Shown: piece by piece, positions 12,601 through 26,522 of the stretch
Position numbering within the stretch: position 1 is the first letter of the stretch
How the letters are laid out: every line of letters begins with the position of its first letter
From: Meandrina meandrites
Taxonomy: Eukaryota; Cnidaria; Anthozoa; Scleractinia; Meandrinidae
Reading direction: 5' to 3'
DNA: 64,000 nucleotides
Assembly (NCBI GenBank): GCA_963693305.1
Contig: OY855910.1
Span: 17,134,862 to 17,198,861 of the forward strand
Notes under the pieces: model-generated
Told to the model about the DNA's origin: nothing
Databases searched by the model: none
What the model saw: only the letters and a program-made list of their open reading frames with translations
Made by a program: the position numbers and the translations under genes

Positions 12601-15600
12601 GTAAACCTACACCTTGGACTTGGAACCTGAGAAAATATCTGCTTAGGAGGTGTTTGCTGAAGAAATGTTAAAACTGTAGTGTTAATACATGGCTGGAACC
12701 ATGACTAATTGTCCACTTGTGGGAGGTGTCTGCCTACATCAGATGTCCGTTAGCAGAGGTTTTACTGCAGTACTGTACCTTTATGGTCTCATTCCACTTT
12801 GGGCTGCTGTTGTGATAGAAGATGACAGATTGGTATTCTGTTAAACTGGGGCCACCAGCACCAAGGAAGACACAATCCTGAAAAACAAAAATACCAAAGT
12901 ACAAAACATTAAGATCAGTCACATAGGGGAACAATCAAACACTGCTATTATTGTACATACAGGGCCTTCGAAGTAGGCAGCTGGTCTAAGTAGAGTAACT
13001 GACTGTTAAAAAGAATCTTTCTTTAATTACTTCAAGTTGAGCAAAGTAGCCGATGCCTTTCGCCAGCTGTTGGTTCTTATTAAAAGCACTGACTGTAAAA
13101 TTTAATATTGTGACATCCACTGCAGCTCTGCTTTGAGCACCACAGGCCAGGCTGTTCAAAGTATCGGCATAAAATTTGATTTGACTTTAAAAACTTATCA
13201 GCGAGGTTTTCTGTTTATATTTTCTGTCTCCAGTTTTGACATGGACCAATCTCAAACTTCACAGAACATTAGTTATGGAAAACAAGACAGAGAAATTAAA
13301 ATCTTGACCAACTTTTCATCCTGGCTTAGTGTTAATCAGGTTTTAAACTACCTGGCCCTGGAACATCACTGATAAAATTATATTACCTCAACAACTTTGC
13401 CTTTAGGCCCGATGACACACATGGAAACTTCAACATTTTTAGATGTGGTTTTGCCTGATCCTGACAGAAAGAAAAGTTTGTGTGTAGATATTAACAAGTT
13501 ATTATGGGTTTATCTTGAACATGTATCAAAGATCACAACTTTTTTATTACCTTTTTCAAATTCTCCTCTTTCCACAGTAACATACAGATCATTCCTGATA
13601 TCACCTGCAGAGGTAAAAAAAAGTGTTGTATTTTATTTGTACTATAGTCATTTTACATGTTTATAGTAAGTATAACACCATAGTACAAGGGGAGCTGTTA
13701 CCTTAGAATCAAGGTAACATAAATACTCATTTCTACATTTGAAAATTAATTTTTAAACAAAGATTCGCAGACTCATTTACAAGTTGACACAAACTTCATG
13801 AAATAATAACTATGAAAATGGTTTGATCTTAATATGCAAAATTTTTACAATGAATATCATACTTCTTCATTAATTTACTCCTTAGCTTTAGTTTTGGGTG
13901 TGATGATATATGAAACAGTGCTTCATCACATTTCCAAACACCTCTTGGTGCCTGGAAAATGTGAAGAGACAGTGTCTCTCATGTTTGATATACTACATCA
14001 CAACTACTCTGGAGTTATAAATAATAATTCACTCTCTTTTGTCTGAAACTTTCACCTCTCATTTCAAAAAAAAAAATTAAAGTTGTCTGTTTTCCAGCAT
14101 TTTTCAAAGGTTAAAATTAGTTTTAAATCAATGTTTAAACCAGTTTCACTGGTCTTCTTCAGGTGTGATGATCTAAAGTAATTTTTTATAATTTATTATT
14201 ATTACTATAATTAGTATGGGTAATCAAATGGTGGCGAGTGAAATTAGGAAATAATTTCACGCGCGTTTTGTCAAAATTCTAATAATTTCCCGAGCCTTCA
14301 GGCGAGGGAAATTATTAAGATTTTGACAAAACGCAAGTGAAACTATTTCCTAATTTCACGAGTATGCCATTTGGTTACCTTTTAATATCATGGGTGACAA
14401 ATTACGCTTACAGTCATAGTTTCGTAACTTGTTTATTGTATCGTCATGAACGAACCGGCTGGAAACGACGCCCGTGTTAAACGCTCAAAAATGCGCTCAA
14501 TGCAGCCATTCATGTTATCGCTGAAAGTTTATGAAACAACCACACAAACTGGCCAAGGTGAAATTCAAGCGAAAATGTGCAAAGTTTAAGCTTTAGATCA
14601 TCTTTTAAAATCCTGTACGTCATCTTGGCACTGAGACATGGGAAACGTTGCCATGGCAATTTTATAATTTCACATGTGAAATTGCAAATTAGCGCTAAAA
14701 TTAAGGAGTAATTTGTCACCCATGATATTATTATTATAATTATTATTAATATTAATATTGAATAATTATAATTATTTATAAACAACATTTTAGTGTTAAC
14801 AATTAATGATCATGAGAACCAACCTGGCATGATGACATCAGGGAATCCTAATTTTCTCACAACTGGAACTCCCTTGGGCAACAAAAGGGGATTCTCACTT
14901 TGAACCTGAAAATAATAACATTGATGATTAAAATAATGTACAGTTTAGGGGGGAGGGGGTTGCTTGTTTGTTCATTATTAATTTGCATTGTATTGAGCCC
15001 GTCATGTTGGATATCATAAGGTGTCTCATCAGAACACTTCTACCTAACATACTTAAAAAAAAAATTGCTGCCTAATTTTTCAGAACAAAGCTGGAACAAA
15101 TTTCCAAGACTTTCCAGAACCTGAGCTAATGCTATCCACGATTACTGGCGTCTTTAAGTGAGATGGTCTATGCAGAGTTTTTCTCTTCATTTGCGATAAG
15201 CCAAATGTTCAAAAAATATTTCTGTTTTTAAGAACTGGTACTTAACAGAGCATTAAAAAGGAAGCTTAGGGAAGGAAATTAGATTGGACACTAACAGCCT
15301 AAACAACTCACTAACTTGAGAGGAATAAATACACTAGTCTTGTACCATGAACCAAACACAAAACAATTTAAAACTTTTAAGAAAACAACAATAATATTAA
15401 GGAGCGAAATTATAAACACTTCACCTTGTCCAGGTCACCATGAAATGCCCTCAAGGAAACATAAATACCTGGAAAATGTGTGTATAAATAAAATTATTGA
15501 AAATCAATGAGCTACCATTTTTCACTTCTGTGTGAAGACCCAAATAATATTTAAAACAACACACAGAGGAGTTTTAAAATGAGTGTCATAAAACCAACCA

Positions 15601-18600
15601 AATTAATCAATCTGGCTAATCACAAAGAACACAGACAATCCAGTGATGAACCAATGAAGTTCAAGAAAACGTGTGTGATTATGTCACAATATCCTATTGG
15701 TTTTGGTTTGATTTCTGATTGGATAAGAAAGTGGTGCAAGTTTTCTTTTTAACCAATCACTAAGTGTCCAGTGTGGGAGGCACGGTGGCCTAATGGTTAG
15801 TGCGCTGGACTCTGGATCGAACGGTCCGGGTTTTAGCCCTGGCCGGGGCACTGCGTTGTGTTCTTGGGCAAGATACTTTACTCTCATAGTGCCTCTCTCC
15901 ACCCAGGTGTATAAATGGGAACTGGCAAATTTACTGCTGGGGGTAACCCTGCGATGGACTAGCATCCCATCCAGGGGGGAGTAGAAATACTCCTAGTCGC
16001 TTCATGCTACGGAAACCGGGATAAGGTCCGGCCTGATGGGCCACTAAGCTCGTATGCAGACTTAACCCTAACCAAGTGTAGAGTAATCCAAAACTAAAGC
16101 AAATGCAAACTACTTTCGACAATGAAGTGAAAATTGTTCTACTGTAACTGATGAGTTCAAGTTTTTCATTGGGGAATACATGTAGTCTAGGTATAACTGA
16201 GTTTCATCAATTCTTCAAAACAAGAGCTAGTGTAATCTAGTTATCACACAAAATATATTTTACACTTACTGTATGTCAATATAAATGAATAGGGGTTGCG
16301 TTTTCCAAAATATAAAATATATTATCTCTTTTATTGCTCAGAAAATGACAATAATAAGCAAGGAACAGGCTTTTAGCCAAATGGGTGTCCAGACATCCAA
16401 TGAATACCAATGTTTCACTTTGCTAAACATCAAGAATAATTTCCCCTTTCAATGCAACATTGGGAGAACCAATCATTATGTATAGTGGCTTCTAGTTAAG
16501 AAATAGAAAACATGTTTCATGTTTCTATTGAGTTACAGAAACACAAGTGGAAGTTTTACAGTGCGACTACTCGAACCGGGGCACCCTGAACAAAATTAAC
16601 CAATCACAGTGTTAATTGAACACAAAGGATAAGGACATTTTTTTAGCAACGGACCAATGACGTTCTAGGACGCAAACAAAAGATTAGTAACAAAATTTGA
16701 ACTGTCAACAACGTTACAAACAGATGCGGACCTCTCAGGAAACTTGCCTTCTATTTGATTGGTTACTTTCGATCCTAAATTTTTAAGAACACGCAAAATC
16801 AGTCTTGGCTTTTCAAATTCGATGGAATAATAAATAATATTCGCCGCCACGATCAGGATCAGTGTAAAGGAAACGTTAGTATACAGTTGGAATTGAACAA
16901 ACCTTTATTGGCTTTGCATTTACAGACAATCTCTAGCTCTCACAAGAACTTTTTTATGCTATAAAATAAAACGCAATGCATGGAATGAACGTTTGTTGTT
17001 TACTTGTTATCGAAAACACGGTAGGTCAACATGATGAACGATGCCGTTGAGCAGTAGGTCCAGTAGCTTTTGCTGCAGTTCTGTGCTACTAATGCTAGGC
17101 TTGCACAGTTTTTCGTTTTCTGAAATTCAACGACATCTTCCACCATTTTTGATCGTGGCGCAGCTGCTCTCCGTGCATGCATCGATGAATTGTTTACATG
17201 TAAATAATAGTCACGCAAAACGTTTTGCACAAAGTGCCGACTACTTTTGATTTTGCCTGCGATTATCTGTTGGTTCATTCCAGTGTGATGTAAGTCCAAA
17301 ACACGCTCTCGTAACAATTGGGAATGACGGCGACCATTATCATATATCCCCCGTCACGATTCAATCGAACTTGAACGTTTTGATAAAACGCCATTTTGGA
17401 AACTTTTACATGGAAAACATGAACAGAGCTTTTTGATGAAACTTACATGTAAAATTTAGGATCGAAAGTAACCAATGAAATAGAAGGCAAGTTTCCTGAG
17501 AGGTCCGCATCTGTTCGTAACGTTGTTGACAGTTCAAATTTTGTTACTAATCTTTTGTTTACGTTCTAGAACGTCATTGGTCCGTTGCTAAAAAATGTCC
17601 TTATCCTTTGTTTTCAATTAACACTGTGATTGGTTAATTTTGTTCAGGGTGCCCCGGTTCGAGTAGTCGCACTGTAAAGGGGAATGAGAAATGCTGTGGG
17701 AACACAAGCCAAAAGGCAAGTGTTTCCACAGCTTTTTTGAGTTCTCCCAACTTGATAGAAACACGGAAACATGTTTTAGGAAACACTAGTTACAGGTCAG
17801 GAAAAAGAATTAAATCCCTCGTTTATTTTGATCATCAAAATGTAAATTCTCTAAATTGCTTGTGCCATCATTACATCAACAGCTCATACTAGTTGTGTGT
17901 TTCTATCAAGTTATAGAAGTACGGCTTTTAGCACATGCTTTCTTACATGATGTTTTCTAAAAGCAAACAGTAAATATTCCATGTTGGCACAGCCAATCAA
18001 CTTTGCAATAGATCATGGCATGTCCGTAGGTAAATATTTCCAATTCAACTCACCACTATTTGAGCTTGGGGCGCTGTATTTGCTGGTTTGTTTCTTGATG
18101 ATACTGTCATGGACTGTCCAGAAATCACTGTCACTGCAACTGGAAAACCACATCCCAATATTAAATTAATATTCTGACTGTAACTTCTCAAGAAGACTGT
18201 TGATTATATAAAAAATACTATAAAACAAAATCATAGATATCAAAAATCAAACTCTGCCAACTTGTATTGCAATGAAATGGGTGGAGACCAGTCATGAATG
18301 CATGGGGCAGAATGTAGTAATAAGAGGGAAGTTCCTGACATATACACCTTAAGTGACGATGTGTTCATAAATATTTATTGCATACTTAAGAAAACAAGAA
18401 ATAAAATCATGTACTAACGAAAAAAAAGAAAAAAATCATGTTTGGAAGCAAAACCTTGTCAGACAACTTAATCAACATACTCATGCACTTACGTGAATAT
18501 TGGCATGTGAAACTCTTTGTCTTCCAACAGTTCCTCTTTTCCAGTCAAAACATCGACTATATCCAACACTTATAAAGATACAAGAAACATATTTTTCACT

Positions 18601-21600
18601 CAAATGCTCAATTTAAACAGGAAACAAACTTTGGTGCTAGCTTCTGTTTAAAGCAATAATAATTATTGTGACATTACTTAACTGATATACCTCATCAGGA
18701 AAATGATTAATTCTTAGAACAAAAGTTGTCAGTGGTAAACATAAAAAATTATTTAGGCCTGATAGACTGCACCAATCAGTAGAAATGTTAAATGTTACTG
18801 AGAATGCTGAAGACCAAAATCTCATCCATTTTACTCAGAAAGAAGTTGGCAGGTGTGCATGAGTTTGTATACAATATGTGAGCCATGCGAGCTATTCGAG
18901 TCATGCAAGCCAGAAATCCCTAATCCCAATGAAAAGGCTAACCGGAGTGCTATTTAGGCTAACCAGAGTGCTTTTTAGGCTAACCAATGTGTTATTTAGG
19001 CTAACTGGAATGGCTCGCATGACTTAGTCATGTGAACCGTGCGAGCCAGAAATCCCTTATCTCAATATAAAAGCTAACCACAAGCTACCTAGGCTAACTG
19101 TAGGCTAACCGGAGTGCTATTTAGGCTAACCAATGTGTTATTTAGGCTAACTGGCATGGCTTGCATGATTCGCTGGCTCACATTTTTTGCAGACCCGGTG
19201 TGCATCGGCTAGAACAGGTTTTGTTCTATCAGTGTACTCTAGGTATGTAACAAGCCAGATCTTGTTCTGGTGTAGAATGCTGACGCAATGGAAGAAGTTG
19301 TCCTAGGTTTTAATATTCATCTTTTGTAAAAACAGCAACTGGTTTTTCTGTTGTTCACCAAGACAAGTGACAAACAGCAATAGTGCATGTAAACTAAACT
19401 AGCCAGACCTGAAAATGGCATAGCAGAACTTACCAGCACACCCAAATGGCCTCCTGTACGATGCAGTTGAAACCTTCTTGGTGGAACCATCAGTAAGCAT
19501 TCTCCCTAAATCACAAACATAACAACAATACCAATGGAGGTTGTTAAAACAGCTGTATAGTAGCGGTAATGGCCCACCTGGTAGTCTTGACTTTGCTTTA
19601 GAAATCTTCAGATAAATAGTATTGTAGATTGCATTATAATACTCAGGTTTTGTTTTTCTGCAAATGACAGGTGATCTGCACCACCAGTCCTATGAATTTC
19701 TCCTTCACAGCTATAAAACTATTTGGGATTCTCTACAATAGTTTTGTTTTATTTTTAAGTTTTTAATTTATTTTAAGTTGATCTTGTTGCTTGTTTGCAG
19801 TTTTCCTACACCAATTGTGTTATTTTATCCACAATACTGATAACTGAAAATTGATTTTTTTTTTAAAATTGAAATTCAAACTACAGCATACAAAATTTAA
19901 GTATTTTAATATATGTATAACGTACAAATAATGTTTAGGGGGAGGAGAAGTTACTTACATTAAATTGAAATACAGTTACTTCATACTGAATGTTTATTCA
20001 GGGCTCATGATTTGTAGTTATTACAGCTTCAAAGATAGTAAGCTCATTACAGAATTATGTCCAGAAGAACATGCCAGAAAAAAAAGGCTTGATAAGTACT
20101 CTCTAGCTCTTAATAAAGCATAAGTCCCGCAACTCTACTACTGGCAATAACATGGAATGCAAGCAGTCACACAAAATGACTGCTCCTTCAAATGTCACAT
20201 ACCTACTCTTACGATGTGAGCGACAAGGTAGGCTTCAGCAGATATGTCTTTACTCCCAAGATCCTACAATAAACCCAATAAATAATATTTGATGTAAATA
20301 TCAATTACAACCAAACACTAGGTTGCTTAATTTGTTATAGTTAAACCAAGATAGCAATAGACATGGCGATGGCACAATTATTATTCAGTCATCCAAACAT
20401 CATGTGAACATTTTTAATTGCAACTAAGAGATTAACTGAAACAAAGAACAACAACAAAGTAAACACTAAATAAATACCTTGAACCCTAGAGAAATTGAAC
20501 AAAAGCAAACCAACAAAAACATAAGCTTACAGAGAGCATACAAAGTTTCTTTCCCAGGAGGAAAAAGTAATTGTCCTGGCCAGCACTTTTTTTGAGCCCT
20601 GCCAAATCTCTGATGAAAAAGCCTTCAAATTAAGCTTTCCCAGAAACTGACACTGAGCATACTTACAGTAAAAACACAGGTTGAATTTTCGATCTTCGGC
20701 GGCTGATTCACTTTTTGTGTACTATCACTCTTGCTGATAGCAACTAGAAATCTCTCACTGCATAGAAAAGAAAATTATTTTACAATTATTTTGATTTATG
20801 CAACGGCTAAGGATGCAACTTGGGTAGTTGTTCAATTTTACCCTTGGTACGATCTGGTATTTTTCCTTTGTTTTATATGAATTTTGAAAATACCCTAACG
20901 CAACACAAACACTAGAAATCAATTTAACTGAAATAGTTTTAAAAAAAATTACAAGTTTTGGGGGCATCCTGACAAGAATGCTACAATCTTGGACAAAACT
21001 GTTGCACCACTTGGCCAAATTATCACTAATTTGGGTACCACAGCTCATTTTTTTTTCAAAGTTCTCAACTTCCCCCATTTCAATGCAATCAATGTTTTGT
21101 CATGTTGTGAAAACTGCAAACCCCATGAAACAACACTGAGTAGAGGCAGAGGGGGAGAAAATATTTTTTATCCATTTGTAAGTCAAGACATTTTCAAAAA
21201 GTGTGCGATGTTGGTTTTTATCAACTACTAGTTTTGTCTGGGATTGTCAGTGGCGGATGCAGGGGAGGGGTCCGGGGGGCCTGGGCTCCAACCTTATCTT
21301 TTTCGGAAATAGCGTATTTTCTTTGAAGTGCCGGAATTATCCTCATAGACTTCAACATTCATAGTTGAGCAGGCCCCCTCCTTAGCTGAAGGTCTGGATC
21401 TCTCACTGATTGTGGTATCCTATGGAGGGGGATGTCAATGGCCATCCTAACTACACACAAGTTGTTATAACCAGACTAAACTTCTGCCACTAATAGGAGA
21501 CAAATATTGACCCATAGAAAATATTTAATAGTTTACGTACCTTATGAACCGTCCTTCCCTTGCATCATAAATGGAGAAAAACAATTGACACTTCTCGTCA

Positions 21601-24600
21601 ATGGTGCAGGTAAATCTAGTCATGTTCATGTAAGCGTGATGCATCACTGTACTGACACCACGTGACTCTCTCTTCTTAAAGTTCCCTCTCCCCTGTGAAA
21701 GAAAATTATACATGAAACTGAACTGTAGATGCATGTTCATTATATGCAGTACATACATATTTAAAGGAATTCAATGGAGCCTTTGCAGTTTGCTGCTTCT
21801 TGTTCGACTGTTTGAGTGTCCTGAACAGATGAAGTTTATCACTGCATGTCAAGAACATGATTTGAAATTGTGTGACTCTTTTAAACTAGGAAAATTTAAT
21901 CAGGCAAAGGAAAAGTGTTGCTCAAAATTGCCATAGTATAAGTGAAAATTAAATAATGCAAATAGACATCAAGTGAACTCAAGATGAAAGACCTCCATAG
22001 CACATCCTTTCCAGCAACAGGTCCCTATTACAGCGAAACAAGGGGAGTGATCCCCCCTCCCCCAGGTTTCAATTTTATAACTACACAATAAGCAACTAAC
22101 TTATTCAGAACCTACCGATACTTGCAGATTGGCTTCAGCACTTGAAACATGCTAAAACAAGGCATAGCATCATTAGACATACATGTACCATCAGTGATAA
22201 TTACTATTATGATAATCTTAATTTACATTCTTGTTAACAATGATAGTATATACAACATATATATTCTGTTACAAAATTATCACTTCATTATGTCACAGAA
22301 AAGAAAATGAAGTTTGATTCTAGCTGTAATGAAGTCATTACCATTATCAATAAACATGCTCAACTAGAAATTAAAACATAACACTCTAACTATTGTTGGC
22401 CCGCCTGTCGGCTGTCTGTCTGGCTGAGTTGTCTGTTTCTGTCTGTCTCTTCACACAAGTAAATATTCCATTGATCTATGGCCAGGTATTAAAATAAAAT
22501 TAAAGGTAGATACATTGAACAAGAAGCTTGAAGAAACTTAAAACTGAGAAAAGTTAATGTTTAACCACCCTTTTGGCTTGAAAACAAAAGTATGGCACAG
22601 CAAAATCCTTTACATAATCCATAACAATGACTTACATGCCATCATAACCAGCAATAATATTATAGCTTACCACTTTGTAGAGGTCAACAACACTTGTAGA
22701 ATCAGCATCAACTACCTCTCCATCCACCCGTGGAATAAGATCCAGTCCCATTTTGCTGATAAACAATTTGAAATGATACACAGTTACATCTGTAGTGTCC
22801 TAAAATTTGAAGCCTGTTCCTGCCAACTTTTTTCCAAATCAAAGGGCATGCTTTTTATTTTGGAAGTACCAGGATTTTCAAAGATAGCAGACATCCAAAG
22901 ATTTCCAAAGATGTCCCAAAACTTTCTGAAGATTTCCCAGTCCTGTTTTATGGATTTCACCAAGCACAATGGACTATACACACCTTGTTGTTCCATAAAT
23001 ATTTTTTCACACATTCTCTTTTTAAAGCAACGTTCATCTTTTATTATTAAGTTTAAATGTGCTAATTTCACAAACCTGTTACCCCAATCAATTTTTGTAA
23101 TGGCTTTCTTCTTGATATCATCCATTTGATCCTACAAAACAGAATGGAGCAAAAAAACTATTCACCCATGTCAGCAGTTATATTATAGCCATTGAATGTA
23201 TTAATTGAATCATGCAAAGATCCCCACAATGAAAACATAAAATTTTATTGATTCTGGAGATGTGGTGGCTTAATGGTCAGTGCACTGTACTCTTGATTGA
23301 GCAATCCAGACTCGAGTCCTGCACAAGAACCTGTACTCTCACAGTGCCTCTCTTCACCAAGGTGTATAAATGGGTACTGTAGAGTGTAATACTGGGGGCC
23401 AGAGTACACCCATGGTGGACTAGGATCCCATCCAAGGGGGGGAGGGGGGATAGAAATAATCCTCATGGCTAATAATGCTACTGAAGCAAGGAAAAGCTCT
23501 GCAAGGGAACACACTGGCATGATGTAGCCTTTCTGATTCAATAACTTGAAGGAAATTTACCAAGCATCTAATCTGAATTATTCCAGGTGGTATTCTCATT
23601 ATCAAATTTGCATCACTAGTGAGAACAGATTACATACATGTCAGCTCTAATGTATTTGAGGCCACTTATGAGAAGTGGCCATTGATACAAAGAACATCTG
23701 TTGCTTCCATGTATAAGAGGTGGTTGCACATGAAGATACACATAGTTTAACAATTTAATTTTAAATCATTCTTGAGGCAAAATCTTTTCATTTTTTTACA
23801 TACTTGAGTCAATGCACCGGATAAAAGCTTTTGCCTGCATTCCACCAATTCCCACATAATTGCCTTTAGTGCTTCAAAGAGACGAACCTGCCGTGTCTGC
23901 AAATTAAACCATGGTTAAATAAGTACATCACTGTATAACTGCAGTATCTTGCAAAGGAAGATCCTACAGAGCTCTGTAAAGAAACAGTTAATGTTTTTTT
24001 TTAATGTTGGTTTTTACTTGTATGTACACTGATATCAACAAACCGAACAAGGAATTTACTAAGGAATGTTGCTGCTGTTTTTCCTGGTTTTCTGGCAACA
24101 CAACTTAGTACCGGTAGTTCAGTTTAGTAGTTAAGTTCAGTTTGTTTGTTTCTTGTGAGCATGTTCTGGTTTTGACGTCACGGCTAAAACGCAGTGAAAA
24201 AAAAAAAGATTTTGAATTTTTATTTTTCGATGGTCAAATTAGCATCCCATGTAGATTCAATCAAGCAAATAAAAAAATCTGTCATATACACTTTAAAGTA
24301 TGAGTTGTAAAGGTGTCCAAGCAGAACAAAATTCTTAGAGGAAGTAGATCAGGAATCTAGCGATATACAGTACCCTGTAGAGATCTTTCCAGATGACAAA
24401 CCACTCTCTCAATATCAAAGTTAGTTCCTTGACAGTGGCATCTTCCTTTGGCACAACACTTTCCTGTGATGTCCTAAAAAAACAGACATGTACTAATAAA
24501 AAGGCATCTAAAGTAAAGAACTTCCAACAGCTCAGAGGGCTTATTTATATTTACTCCACAAGGTGCTAAATTGTCCAATACTTGGATTTTATTCAATTCA

Positions 24601-26453
24601 CAGATTGAAGTAATTTTCTGAGTTACAAAACATTTCTTTATACACTTTAAAATCTCTAAACTAATTCACTGACATCTCTTCCAAACTGAAACACACTGCA
24701 TGAGGAGTTAGATGCATTATGTTATCCAACCATGCATGTGGGAATGGGGGTTGTTTCAAATGGCAGTGATTGCCTGTATTCCCATCTGTATAAATGAGGT
24801 TAGACTGCGCTTTGCTGCAGGTACATTGTACATATAATTTATGGATAAGTATAAAGTAAAGAAATGACAGAACAGTAGTTGTTACTATTATGTGCCAAGG
24901 GGGGAGCAATATCCCCAGTCACTTCATATAAATCAGAAACAAATACGTACCATTGGTAATCCATAGAAAATACATTTCTTAAATTAAAGTGAATTCAGGT
25001 GGATTTTTTTTTAAAATCCCATTTAGTGTCTTTATAGCTGATTCAACATAAATTTTTAAAAAGTAACTGAACACTCCTCTTACCCTGCATTTTCCACGGA
25101 TGAATCCTTGAGGTGAACATAGGATGCTGGGAAAATACCCTAAGAAATGATACCCACATTGGTCATGTTAAACAAAATCAAACAACTCCATTGTCTTAAA
25201 ATAAAAATACTGTAATTGTAAAGACATTTTAAATTATCATTATCATTATTATTGTAGTTGTCATTATCATTATCACTATTAACTTTATCATTATTATATT
25301 ATGTAAATACCATATGTAAACAGATAAATATTTATCAAGTAAATAGCTTTTTTTTTTAAATTTGTTTTAACTTTAATTGTTAATTGTAATAGCTGTAATT
25401 AGGTTTTAGTTTTTAAGATTTTAAGCGATGACGTCATTATTATGACGTCATCGGTTAATGCTGTAAAGTGGAAAAGCGATGGAATTTATGGAAATTTTCG
25501 TGTCATGTCCGATTACTCCTGAATTGAACCGAAGAGCACTGGGAACTAGGTGCATGGTTTGTGTTCTTTTTAAGCGATGACATCATGTCATCGGTCGTCG
25601 TGCAAGTGGACGGGATCTGTTGCCTGTTGTCTGTTGCGATCAACCGATCTGTAGAACCGAATAGAAATCACCGTGTAGAACTCAAAGCAAAATACTCCCA
25701 GGCAGTTAGAAAGGACCAATTCTAAGTATAAACAAAAGAGACAAATTATATTTGACGTGTTTTATTAGATTTAGTAAACAGAAATCTTTACATTTTTTAA
25801 AACAGTTTAAAAGAAAAGGGCTAAACATTTTCAAGACAGCGTTTGACCTTGTATCGTATGTCGTCAGTATCGGATGTCGCGCTGCAAGATAACGCAACTT
25901 TTGTTGAACAATCATTCAACACAGAAGTTGTTCAGGAATAAACAACAGTAGAAAAAGAAATCAGGTTTAACTCAACAAGAAATCACTGCGTAGAACTCAA
26001 AGCAAAATACTCCCAGGCAGTTAGAAAGGACTAATTCTAAGTATAAACGAATGAGACAAATTGTATTTCATGTGTTTTATTAGATTTAGTAAACAGAAAT
26101 CTTAAAATTTTTTTAAAACAAAAGGGCTCAACAATTTTAAGACAGCGTTTGACCTTGTATCGTATGTAGTCAGTATCGGATGTCTCCCTGCAAGATAACG
26201 CAACTTTTGTTGAACAATCATTCAACACAAAAGTTGTCAGCTACTTTTATTTATTTTTTTTTTGAAATTTTCTGTCAAATTTCCTTTAAATTCTTAAAGA
26301 CCCCTTGTGAAATGTCATCGCTTCTGCATGCATTGCGTGCCGTTTATTTTAGATAGGTGTCCACAATTAGTAGAGAGGACTTTTCCCCTCAGTTAAACAT
26401 TTTAGACACATTAATAAAGTTATTATTATTATTTTGTTATCATTATCATTAAA

Positions 26454-26522
<69 letters not shown>

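Larger units (their letters stand above)
11457..13604 (-). other. DOCK exons 18-22: DHR-1 (C2-like) domain
   Basis: These exons encode roughly residues 420-550. They hold the DHR-1 opening GDIRNDLYVTVERGEFEKG, then SKNVEVSMCV, the YQSVIFYHNSSPKWNETIK strand pair, LPFDKFLGSHLRFGFRHLS and FGFSFVSLMRADGTTVPDD. DHR-1 of class A DOCKs binds PtdIns(3,4,5)P3; lipid specificity of the DOCK-B version is not deducible here. A mariner-type inverted repeat ends six bases from the donor of exon 20. Confidence 0.85.
16507..17783. mobile_element. Outer, older inverted-repeat element split by the 16555 element
   Basis: AAAACATGTTTCATGTTTC and TATTGAGTTACAGAAACAC at 16507-16545 are mirrored by AACTTGATAGAAACACGG and AAACATGTTTT at 17746-17783. 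This suggests an older inverted-repeat unit into which the 1.1 kb element inserted. The arms are short and imperfect. Confidence 0.45.

Noticed and set aside
22557..23129. 190-codon plus-strand frame
   Set aside because: Overlaps two DOCK exons on the opposite strand; composition is Phe/Ile/Ser-rich shadow sequence with no domain.
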